A stretch of 63,517 nucleotides of DNA from Nocardia sp. (GTDB lineage Bacteria > Actinomycetota > Actinomycetes > Mycobacteriales > Mycobacteriaceae): assembly GCF_025465275.1 (NCBI RefSeq), contig NZ_JAODNK010000192.1, forward strand, positions 1 to 63,517. The letters are read 5' to 3'. The notes under the pieces were generated by a model. That model ran no database searches. It had not been told where the DNA came from and was given only the letters and a program-made list of their open reading frames with translations. Position numbers and translations under genes: made by a program. Shown here piece by piece: positions 34,525 to 42,631 of the stretch. Each line of letters opens with the position of its first letter. The first letter of the stretch is position 1.

Positions 34525-36090
34525 ATGTGGGGTACGTTGCCGGACGTCCTGGACAGGGCGTGCACCTACTACTCCACCGCTATTGCGATCATCGATGGCG
34601 AACGCTCCATCGCATACCGTGAGCTGCAGGAATGGCGAAACCGCGTGGCCAATGGCCTGGTCGGTCTCGGTCTGCAGAAGGGCGAGCGGGTCGGGCTGCT
34701 GCTGCCGAACTGCCTGGAGTTCATCCCGACTCAGCACGGGATCTGGGCGGCCGGCGGCGTCCTCGTTCAGCTGCCGACCCGGTCGTCTGCGGACGGTTTC
34801 CGATCGAATCTTGCGCAGAGCGATGCCACCACACTGATCTACCACGCGCAGTTCGACGACAAGATCGCCGAGATTCGGGACCGGCTGCCGAAATTGCAGA
34901 ACCTGATCCGGCTCGGCGGTACCCCGGAGTCGAATCCCAATGCTGCCCAGGACTATTCGGAGACCTTCGACCCTCAGCCGGACACACGTCCGGAGGTCGA
35001 TCTGTTCGAGGATGACGAGGCGTACGTCTTGTTCACCTCGGGCAGCACGGGCGAGCCGAAGGGTGTGGTCAATTCCCACTTCACCTGGGCGCAGTACAGC
35101 ATTTCAGCCGGACTCGAGATCGGCGATATCCGATTCGGCGAGGTGTTCGCACACGGCGCGCCCCTGACGCATTTCACACAGATCTTCGTCATGCCCACGT
35201 TCGTGCGCGGCGGCACCAATGTCATGCTGCCCGGACTGGACGTCGATGGGTTGCTGACCAGCATCGAGCGCCATGGCGTGACGGCGACTGCGGTCGTCCC
35301 GACCATTGTCTACCTGTTGCTGGATCATCCGCATCGCAGCGATTACAACCTGTCGACGCTGCGGACCATGGTGTACGCCGGGTCGCCGATCGCGCCGGAA
35401 CGGTTGCGTGAGGCGCTGGAGGTGCTGGGACCGATCTTCATCCAGACCTACGCCGGCACCGAGCAGGGATACATCTCGTGCCTGCGTAAGAACGAGCATC
35501 GGGTCGACTCGCTGGACTGGGTCAAGCGTCTCGCCTCCGCGGGCCGGCCGATGTTCCCGGTACGGGTGAGCATTCAGGACGACGATGACCGTCTGCTGCC
35601 GGTCGGCGAGGTCGGCGAGATCTGCTCGCGGCAGCTCGGCCAGATGCTCGGCTATCTGGATTCGTCGCGCAACCACGAGGCGCTGCGGGAGGGCTGGGTG
35701 CACACCGGCGACATCGGCCGACTGGACGAGGACGGGTTCCTTTACATTCTCGACCGCAAGAAGGACATGGTCGTCAGCGGCGGTTTCAATGTCTTCCCAC
35801 GACAGGTCGAGGATGTGCTCTCGGGTCATCCGGCGGTCGCGCAAGCGGTGGTGATCGGTGTGCCACACCAGAAGTGGGGCGAAGCCGTGCACGCCGTCGT
35901 GGTGACGAAACCGGATGCGCGAGTTAGTGAGCGCGAACTGATCGACCATGTGAAGGCCGAGCTCGGCAGTGTTCCCGCCCCGAAGACGATCGAATTCGCC
36001 GACAGCGTGCCGGTCAATCCGGCGGGCAAGGTCGACAAGAAATCGATTCGTGCGCCGTATTGGCAAGGGCGAGCACGACAAATCGGATGA
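34525..36090 (+). CDS. Acyl-CoA ligase (AMP-forming)
   Basis: ANL-family ligase of 521 residues activating a carboxylic acid to its CoA thioester. Visible motifs are AYVLFTSGSTGEPKG (phosphate loop), IQTYAGTEQGY, WVHTGDIGRLDEDGFLYILDR, the hinge RKKDMVVSGGFNVFP, and the catalytic lysine in NPAGKVDKK. The ATG at 34525 follows the previous stop after two bases. Substrate class cannot be fixed from sequence; the setting suggests a cyclic or long hydrophobic acid bound by the SCP2/SnoaL-like partners. Confidence 0.92.
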   Translation: MWGTLPDVLDRACTYYSTAIAIIDGERSIAYRELQEWRNRVANGLVGLGLQKGERVGLLLPNCLEFIPTQHGIWAAGGVLVQLPTRSSADGFRSNLAQSDATTLIYHAQFDDKIAEIRDRLPKLQNLIRLGGTPESNPNAAQDYSETFDPQPDTRPEVDLFEDDEAYVLFTSGSTGEPKGVVNSHFTWAQYSISAGLEIGDIRFGEVFAHGAPLTHFTQIFVMPTFVRGGTNVMLPGLDVDGLLTSIERHGVTATAVVPTIVYLLLDHPHRSDYNLSTLRTMVYAGSPIAPERLREALEVLGPIFIQTYAGTEQGYISCLRKNEHRVDSLDWVKRLASAGRPMFPVRVSIQDDDDRLLPVGEVGEICSRQLGQMLGYLDSSRNHEALREGWVHTGDIGRLDEDGFLYILDRKKDMVVSGGFNVFPRQVEDVLSGHPAVAQAVVIGVPHQKWGEAVHAVVVTKPDARVSERELIDHVKAELGSVPAPKTIEFADSVPVNPAGKVDKKSIRAPYWQGRARQIG

Positions 36091-36134
36091 GGCGGCCGCG
36101 CCTTCCTCGCGGTTCACAGCACAAGGAGTAACCG

Positions 36135-37640
36135 ATGAGTACACCCCATTACTCACTGTTCATCGACGGTAAATGGCTCGACACCGACGATCTCTACGAA
36201 ATCCGCAGTCCCGCAACCGAAGAGCTCGTCGCGACAGTCGCGAAGGGCGGTATCGCCGAGGTCGATCAGGCCGTAGCCGCCGCCAAAGCCGCGCACGAGG
36301 ACGGCACCTGGCGTCGTACCCCGCCGGCCGAGCGGGCGGCCCTGCTCAACGAGGTCGCCACCCGGCTCGCCGGACGCATCGACGAGCTCGCGGTACTGCA
36401 GACTCAGGAGAACGGCGCCACCATCCGCATCACCGGCGCGCTCCATGTCGGGCTGTCGGTGGCGCAGATGCAGTACCTGGCCTCACTCGCGGAGAACTAC
36501 GAGTGGGAGAGCAAGGGACCCGAGATCGGCCCGATCCCCGCAGTCGGCATTGTGCGGCGCGAGCCGATCGGCGTGGTCGCGGCCATCGTGCCCTGGAACA
36601 TCCCGCTACTGACCACGGTGTGGAAGATCGCGCCCGCCCTGGTGGCCGGAAATACCGTGGTACTCAAGCCTGATGAGCACGCGCCGCTGCTGGCATTGGA
36701 ACTGGCCAAGGAGTTCGAGGCTGCCGGACTGCCGGCCGGAGTGCTCAATGTCATCACCGGTGACGGTGATCCGGTCGGCGCCTGTCTCGCGGGGCATCCC
36801 GATGTTCGCAAGGTTGCCTTCACCGGTTCCACGGCGGTCGGCAAGAGCATTCTGCGCCAATCAGCTCAGACGATCCGGCGGGTCACCCTCGAGCTCGGCG
36901 GCAAGGGCGCGAACATTCTGCTCGATGACGCTGACCTCGATATCGCCATCGACGGTGCGCTTTTCGCCTGCATGGCCAACAATGGCCAAGCCTGCGAGGC
37001 CGGTACCCGGCTGCTGGTTCCGGCGAGCACCTACGACGATGTTGTGCAACGGCTGATCGTGCGTGCTTCGACGCTGAAGGTCGGCAACCCGCTCGACCCG
37101 GCGACCCACATCGGGCCGATCGCTTCACGGGTGCAGCGTGACCGCATCTTCGACTACTTCCGGATCGCGGCCGAAGAGGGCGCCACTGCGATAGTGGGCG
37201 GTCGCGCACCGTCGGGTGCCGAGTTCGACAATGGCTATTGGGTCGAGCCGACCATCTTCGTCGACGTCACCAATGACATGCGGATTGTTCGCGAGGAGGT
37301 CTTCGGGCCGGTGCTGACGGTGCTCAAATATGACTCGGTCGACGAGGCGATCAAGATCGCTAATGACACCAATTATGGTCTGTCGGCCGGAGTTTGGGGC
37401 ACTGAGGATCGCGCACTGGATGTCGCCCGGCAATTGGACGCCGGCATGGTGTGGGTCAATGACTGGCACGTCATCCACCCCGCATATCCGTTCGGCGGTT
37501 TCAAGGAGAGCGGTCTGGGGCGCGAAGGCGGCCCGGATGCGCTCGACGAGTACACCGAGCAGAAGTTCATCTCGCTCGATCGGTCGGGCGGAATCGAGAA
37601 CAAGGCGTTCGCGCTCGTCATCGATCCGATCGCCCGCTAG
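36135..37640 (+). CDS. NAD(P)-dependent aldehyde dehydrogenase
   Basis: A 501-residue aldehyde dehydrogenase. It has the nucleotide-binding segment PWNIPLLTTVWKIAPALVAG, FTGSTAVGKSI, catalytic Glu in TLELGGKGANIL and catalytic Cys in NNGQACEAGTR, plus EEVFGPVLTVL. It converts an aldehyde to its acid, which the adjacent ligase could then activate. AAGGAG precedes the ATG, 44 bases after the ligase gene. A double hairpin follows its stop codon. Confidence 0.94.
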   Translation: MSTPHYSLFIDGKWLDTDDLYEIRSPATEELVATVAKGGIAEVDQAVAAAKAAHEDGTWRRTPPAERAALLNEVATRLAGRIDELAVLQTQENGATIRITGALHVGLSVAQMQYLASLAENYEWESKGPEIGPIPAVGIVRREPIGVVAAIVPWNIPLLTTVWKIAPALVAGNTVVLKPDEHAPLLALELAKEFEAAGLPAGVLNVITGDGDPVGACLAGHPDVRKVAFTGSTAVGKSILRQSAQTIRRVTLELGGKGANILLDDADLDIAIDGALFACMANNGQACEAGTRLLVPASTYDDVVQRLIVRASTLKVGNPLDPATHIGPIASRVQRDRIFDYFRIAAEEGATAIVGGRAPSGAEFDNGYWVEPTIFVDVTNDMRIVREEVFGPVLTVLKYDSVDEAIKIANDTNYGLSAGVWGTEDRALDVARQLDAGMVWVNDWHVIHPAYPFGGFKESGLGREGGPDALDEYTEQKFISLDRSGGIENKAFALVIDPIAR

Positions 37641-37641
37641 C

Positions 37642-37698
37642 CGCTGCCTGGCTCCGGCAGCGAGCGGTGGTCTCCGGAGGGAGTTCGGAGACCACCGC
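37642..37698 (+). terminator. Two strong hairpins after the aldehyde dehydrogenase gene
   Basis: Hairpin 1 is CGCTGCC (37642-37648) with GGCAGCG (37656-37662), loop 7. Hairpin 2 has perfect 13-base arms, GCGGTGGTCTCCG (37664-37676) and CGGAGACCACCGC (37686-37698), loop 9. They occupy most of the 106 bases between the aldehyde dehydrogenase stop and the next start. No T-run follows, so they may be a Rho-independent terminator variant, or an RNA-processing or stability element. Confidence 0.6.
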
Positions 37699-37746
37699 AT
37701 CCGGGGCGGGAGCGCGGGATCGCGCGACACAGGAAGAGGAATCACT

Positions 37747-38979
37747 ATGTCCGGGTTGATAGTTGGGGAAAGACCCCCACTGAGTGTCGCAATCGAGCTG
37801 GCCGGTGCCGGTCACCACGCCGCTACGGAGAGCGACGAGCGAACCGCCGGTCTCGACGTGTGGTGGAACCTGACCGCCCCGGACCCGATCGATTCACGGT
37901 CACGCAAGGTTGTGCGCATCCAGGCCCCGGATATGCTCGCCGCCAAACGGCGGACCGCCGGCATCAAGGACAGCGCAATTCGGGCTGGGCACGATCCGGC
38001 TGACGTTCTCGTCCTCGTCGACGTAGAGGTGATGATCGCGGACGACGCGCCGACCGCTCGCCGGATCCTGGCGCAGCTGGACAGTCGCACCGAAGAGCCC
38101 CCGCCCGCGACGTCGATACGGTATGTCGGGACACCCGAACAGCTGGCCGTATTGATTTCCGATATCTACGCCGTGCAGTGTGCCGATGGCGTCACTCTGC
38201 TGCCGCTGTCCAACCCGGATGTACTCGGGCACATCGCTTTTCAGACACTGCCCTTCATGGAAGCCCTTGGTGCGCGGCTGTCGCCGGGGCAGGTGGCGGC
38301 AGTTCTGGGGAAGGCGCTTCAATGTCGCGCCGATCCGTCCGTCGCCGCGGGGAAATCGGGCGTGACCCGGCAGCCGACTCTCCGGACCAACCACCTTCTC
38401 GGACACAATCATCAGGAGGAATTGATGTCGAGCTCGCTCGAGAAACCCGACGGTCGCTCGCCTCTGCCAGCAGGCTTCGGTAGCGTGACGGCCGCCGACT
38501 ACCGCGCCGCATTGCGGCGTCATCCGGCGGGCGTCACGATCGTGACACTGAATGCCCGCACCGGACCGGTCGGATTCACCGCCACATCTTTTGCCTCGCT
38601 GTCGCTGGATCCACCGCTCGTCTCGTTCAATATCACGTGCACCTCGTCGAGCATCGGTGCGCTGCAGGCGGCGGAATCGGTCGTCGTTCACCTGCTCGGT
38701 GCCCATCAACTGCCGCTGGCGCAACGGTTTTCGCGCAGTGCGGAAGAGCGGTTCTCCGACGAATCGCTGTGGTCCGCGCTCGACACCGGGGAACCGGTGC
38801 TGCACGGAACCCCGACCTGGGTGCACGGCCGTGTACAGCAATTGATCCCGGCCGGCGACTCGGTGCTGGTGATCTGCGAGGTGGTACGCATACACCAGGA
38901 CGAGGACGGCGAGCCGCCGCACGCGCCGCTGGTGTACCACAGGGGCACCTACGCTGCCGCCATCCCGCTGGACGGATAG
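37747..38979 (+). CDS. Fusion: luciferase-like monooxygenase C-terminal part + flavin reductase
   Basis: A 410-residue open frame with two unlike halves. Residues ~1-205 look like only the C-terminal part of a bacterial-luciferase-like (NtaA/SnaA/DszA type) FMN monooxygenase (MLAAKRRTAGIKDSAI, IRYVGTPEQLAVLISDIYAV, VTLLPLSNPDVLGHIAFQ); the TIM-barrel N-terminus with the flavin site is missing. Residues ~227-410 are a complete HpaC/DIM6-type flavin reductase (ALRRHPAGVTIVTL, GFTATSFASLSLDPPLVSFN). A perfect AGGAGG at 38414-38419 before an internal in-frame ATG at 38425 suggests that the reductase is also, or mainly, made alone. So this may be a reductase gene preceded by a truncated monooxygenase remnant. 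Confidence 0.75.
   Translation: MSGLIVGERPPLSVAIELAGAGHHAATESDERTAGLDVWWNLTAPDPIDSRSRKVVRIQAPDMLAAKRRTAGIKDSAIRAGHDPADVLVLVDVEVMIADDAPTARRILAQLDSRTEEPPPATSIRYVGTPEQLAVLISDIYAVQCADGVTLLPLSNPDVLGHIAFQTLPFMEALGARLSPGQVAAVLGKALQCRADPSVAAGKSGVTRQPTLRTNHLLGHNHQEELMSSSLEKPDGRSPLPAGFGSVTAADYRAALRRHPAGVTIVTLNARTGPVGFTATSFASLSLDPPLVSFNITCTSSSIGALQAAESVVVHLLGAHQLPLAQRFSRSAEERFSDESLWSALDTGEPVLHGTPTWVHGRVQQLIPAGDSVLVICEVVRIHQDEDGEPPHAPLVYHRGTYAAAIPLDG
38414..38427 (+). promoter_or_regulatory. Internal ribosome-binding site and ATG for the flavin reductase part
   Basis: AGGAGG at 38414-38419 lies five bases before an ATG at 38425 that is in frame with the larger ORF and starts MSSSLEKPDG, exactly where the flavin-reductase domain begins. 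It decides that a stand-alone 184-residue reductase can be translated. Confidence 0.65.
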
Positions 38980-39163
38980 TTGTTCGGAGTACACCATGTT
39001 CGCGCCGCGTCACCGTTCCCTAGTCGTCCCGATCGCCCGATTTGAGCCGATGCGGCGCGGTATGCTGGCCATAAGCTGGCAGGCGAGCGGATTGCCCGGC
39101 CAGGTATCAGCAGAGTCCCCACCCCGGGCTGCGGAGGTGGATGCCGGGAGATTGGGCCGGTCG

Positions 39164-42100
39164 ATGGTCAGCTTCGACCCGAAGCAGACGCAACGTGATC
39201 TCGCGTCGAGCATTGCGTCGGAACTGAAGGCGGCCGGATTCGACAGCGCCGTCGAGATCGGCCAGGGCGGGTTCGGGGTGGTGTACCGCTGTCAGCAGCC
39301 GGAATTGGACCGCACCGTGGCGGTCAAGGTGCTGACCGCCGACCTCGATCGGGAGAACCTCGAACGCTTCCTGCGGGAACAGCGTGCGATGGGCAAACTT
39401 TCGGGGCACCCGAACATCATCAGCATTCTGTTCAGCGGTGTGATCTCGGCCGGGCGACCCTACATCGTCATGCCCTATCATCCGCGAAAGTCGTTGCAGG
39501 ACATGATCGAGCGTGAGGGGCCGCTACCGTGGCGCGACGCCGTGCGGATCGGGGTCAAGTTGGCCGGTGCGCTGGAGGCAGCCCACCGAGCAGGTGTGCT
39601 GCATCGGGATGTCAAGCCCGGCAACATCCTGGTGAGCGAATACGGTGAGCCCGAGCTGACGGACTTCGGAATCGCGCATGTCTCCGGCGGTTTCGTCACC
39701 ACCTCTGGAGTCATAACCGGATCGCCCGCCTTCACCGCGCCGGAGGTCCTGAGGGGGCGTCCGCCGACCGCCGCCTCGGACATCTACAGCCTGGGGTCCA
39801 CGCTGTTCTGCCTGATCACCGGGCACGCTGCCTTCGAACGCCGTACCGGCGAGAAGGTCGTGTCACAGTTCCTGCGCATTACCTCCGAGCCGGTCCCTGA
39901 CCTTCGCGTTCACGATATTCCCGACGATCTGAGCCGGACCATCGAAGGCGCGATGTCCGAGCACCCCGGTGACCGCCACGCCTCTGCCGCGACCTTCGGC
40001 CGGGAGCTGTGCGAGATCCAGCGGCGGCACGGTATTCCTGTCGATCGGATGATGTTGCCGTCCGGCGAGGAATCGGACAAACAGCAGGATTCCGCGATTG
40101 TGGCCACGGATACGCCGTTCACGGCACCCCGCACCGCCGATCGGCCCTCACGCCTGACTGCCGTGCGGACTCCGCCGACCGCATCGACGAAGTACCGCCC
40201 GCCGACGCCCGCGCGCCCGCTGGTCGTGCGCGATCGGCTGCTGGAGATGCTGCGTGCCGGGAAACATCGGCGACTGGTCGTGCTCCACGCCCCGGCCGGC
40301 TTCGGCAAGAGCACCCTGGCCGCCCAATGGCGCGACATCCGCGTTGCGGAAGGCGCCCGGGTCGTATGGCTCAGCGTCGACGGTGACGACAACAATGTGG
40401 TGTGGTTTCTCGCCCATTTGATCGAGGCACTGCGGACGGCGCTACCCACTCTGGCCGAGACGCTGAGCCAGCAGCTCGAGCTACACGATGCGGAGCCGGA
40501 CGTCTATGTGCTCTCAGCTTTGATCAACGAGATCCATTCCGGTGGTGAGCAAGTCGCTGTCGTGATCGACGATTGGCATCGGGTCACCGATGCCGCCTCC
40601 ATCGCCGCGCTGAGTTATCTGCTCGATCACGGTTGTCACCACCTGCAGGTGATCGTGACCAGCCGCAGTCGGGCCGGACTGCCGCTCGGCAAGCTGCGAG
40701 TGCACGGCGAACTTGTCGACATCGACGCCGACGCACTACGTTTCGATGTTTCCGAGGCGCGCTCGTTCTTCGCCGGGGGCGGTCCGGAGCTCGCTCCCGA
40801 CGACATCGCCCGACTGACCGCGTCGACGGAAGGCTGGGCAGCCGCACTGCAACTGGCTTCGCTATCGCTGCGCGGTTCCGGCGATCCGAGCTACCTGATC
40901 GACCATCTGTCCGGGCGGCATCAGCCGATCGGCGACTTTCTGGCCGAGAACGTGCTGGACGGACTGGAGCCGCGACTGCTCGACTTTCTGCTGCGGACGT
41001 CGGTCACCGAACGGCTGTGTGGCGGTCTCGCCTCGGTACTGGCCGAGATACCCAATGGCACAGCGTTATTGGATGAGGTCGAGGCGCGCGATCTGTTCTT
41101 GAGCCGGATCGATGCCGATGGCGAGTGGTTCCGCTACCACCACCTGTTCGCCGAATTCCTGCGCCGCCGACTGGAACGCGAACACCCAGAGCGGGTTCCG
41201 GATCTGCAGCGAACGGCGTCTCAATGGTTCGCCGACCACCACTACGTGAGTGAGGCGGTCGATCATGCCTTGGCGGCGGGGGATCCCGCACGGGCAGTCG
41301 ATCTGGTCGAGACCGACGGCACGCGACTGCTCGAACAGTCGCAGATGTCCACCTTGCTGGCGCTGATCGCGAAACTCCCACCGGCCGCGGTGATGTCGAG
41401 TCTGCGACTGCAGCTCGCTACGGTGTGGGCGAATCTACTACTGCAGCGGCCCGCGCCGGCGAACTCCGCTCTGGCTCAAGTGCGTTCACTGCTCCGAAGG
41501 CGCGGCGACGAGTCCCCCGATCGCCCAGGCGATGAGTCGTCCGATGCGGTCGAAATCGAGGCTGCGGTGGTCGATGCCGCCATGCGGGTATCGGCCGACC
41601 GTATCGACGGTGTCGACGAGTTGGTGTCCGGCGCACTGGCCCATCCCGAACAGCTGCACCCCTGGGTGGTCACCACAGCCGCCGACATGGCCACCTTGGT
41701 GGCCCTCCACCGGTTCGACTTCGCGTCGGCGCACCGCTGGCAGCAGTGGGCGACCGAGTATCACCATCGCGCGCACGGTCCGTTCAGTGTTATGTACGGA
41801 TACTGCTTCGACGGCCTTGCCGCGAACCAGGAACTCGACATCGCGACCGCCGAAGCGGATTTCCGCAAAGCGGTGCAAGTCGCCGAGCAGACCGGCGGTG
41901 GCCGCGCCCATGCCGCACGCATCGCGAGCGCGCTGCTGGGCGACCTGCTGTTCGACAAAGGCGATCTGGATGCGGCCGAAGGTTTGCTCGATGACGGGTA
42001 CCAACTCGGCAGCGAGGGCGGCACCGTGGATCCCATGCTCGCCATCTACGGAACCGGCGCGCGCATCAAAGCCTTGCGTGGTGATCTGGAAACGGCACGG

Positions 42101-42631
42101 CAGCGATTGGACGAGGGCTGGCGTATCGCGACCACACTGTCACTGCCGCGCCTCGCGGCCGGAATTCGGAACGCGGGCATCCGGATCGGAATTCCGGTAC
42201 CGGGGGAGCGAGATCCGGCCTTCTATGTGCAACTCGACCCGGCCGCTGGGGCGAACGGCATCGAAGTTGCCACCGCCGAGCTCGAGGAGGATTCGGCAAT
42301 CCGGGAACTTCTTGCCGGGCAATCCATTGCTGCGGCGTCCAAGGCATATGAGCGAGCCACGGCGCGAATGCACCGCATTGCCGGGCAGGGCCGCCCGAGA
42401 GCGCTTTTGGAAGCAACCCTGTTGGTGACCACGTGCCTGGCCGCACTCGGCGACAATGACCGGGCGATGGCGACGCTGGCCCCGGTCGCCCGCCAGTGCG
42501 CTGAGCACTCCCTGAGCGGACTGCTCCGACACGGCGGCCCCGCGGTGCTCGAGATTCTGGCGGCCGTCGCACGTGACAATGCCTCCGGCAGGGGACTGCC
42601 GGAGGCATTCGTGACCGAGGTACTGCGTTAG
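39164..42631 (+). CDS. pknK: PknK-like Ser/Thr protein kinase with MalT-type ATPase and TPR-like region
   Basis: A 1155-residue regulator. The N-terminal Hanks kinase (residues ~22-290) has the glycine loop IGQGGFGVVYRC, ATP lysine K55 in AVKVL, HRDVKPGNIL with D149 and DFGIA with D167, all intact. A MalT/STAND ATPase follows, with Walker A in APAGFGKSTL (K382) and VAVVIDDWHRV, then a long helical repeat region. There is no LuxR helix-turn-helix at the C-terminus. Domain order, length and sequence match mycobacterial PknK (about 1110 residues), which phosphorylates the VirS regulator of a monooxygenase operon. The ATG at 39164 matches the known PknK N-terminus; an in-frame ATG at 38996 is less likely. 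Confidence 0.9.
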   Translation: MVSFDPKQTQRDLASSIASELKAAGFDSAVEIGQGGFGVVYRCQQPELDRTVAVKVLTADLDRENLERFLREQRAMGKLSGHPNIISILFSGVISAGRPYIVMPYHPRKSLQDMIEREGPLPWRDAVRIGVKLAGALEAAHRAGVLHRDVKPGNILVSEYGEPELTDFGIAHVSGGFVTTSGVITGSPAFTAPEVLRGRPPTAASDIYSLGSTLFCLITGHAAFERRTGEKVVSQFLRITSEPVPDLRVHDIPDDLSRTIEGAMSEHPGDRHASAATFGRELCEIQRRHGIPVDRMMLPSGEESDKQQDSAIVATDTPFTAPRTADRPSRLTAVRTPPTASTKYRPPTPARPLVVRDRLLEMLRAGKHRRLVVLHAPAGFGKSTLAAQWRDIRVAEGARVVWLSVDGDDNNVVWFLAHLIEALRTALPTLAETLSQQLELHDAEPDVYVLSALINEIHSGGEQVAVVIDDWHRVTDAASIAALSYLLDHGCHHLQVIVTSRSRAGLPLGKLRVHGELVDIDADALRFDVSEARSFFAGGGPELAPDDIARLTASTEGWAAALQLASLSLRGSGDPSYLIDHLSGRHQPIGDFLAENVLDGLEPRLLDFLLRTSVTERLCGGLASVLAEIPNGTALLDEVEARDLFLSRIDADGEWFRYHHLFAEFLRRRLEREHPERVPDLQRTASQWFADHHYVSEAVDHALAAGDPARAVDLVETDGTRLLEQSQMSTLLALIAKLPPAAVMSSLRLQLATVWANLLLQRPAPANSALAQVRSLLRRRGDESPDRPGDESSDAVEIEAAVVDAAMRVSADRIDGVDELVSGALAHPEQLHPWVVTTAADMATLVALHRFDFASAHRWQQWATEYHHRAHGPFSVMYGYCFDGLAANQELDIATAEADFRKAVQVAEQTGGGRAHAARIASALLGDLLFDKGDLDAAEGLLDDGYQLGSEGGTVDPMLAIYGTGARIKALRGDLETARQRLDEGWRIATTLSLPRLAAGIRNAGIRIGIPVPGERDPAFYVQLDPAAGANGIEVATAELEEDSAIRELLAGQSIAAASKAYERATARMHRIAGQGRPRALLEATLLVTTCLAALGDNDRAMATLAPVARQCAEHSLSGLLRHGGPAVLEILAAVARDNASGRGLPEAFVTEVLR

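Noticed and set aside
38996..39163. Longer pknK start at 38996.
   Set aside because: The extra 56 residues have no kinase features, and the protein from 39164 matches the N-terminus of mycobacterial PknK as I recall it.
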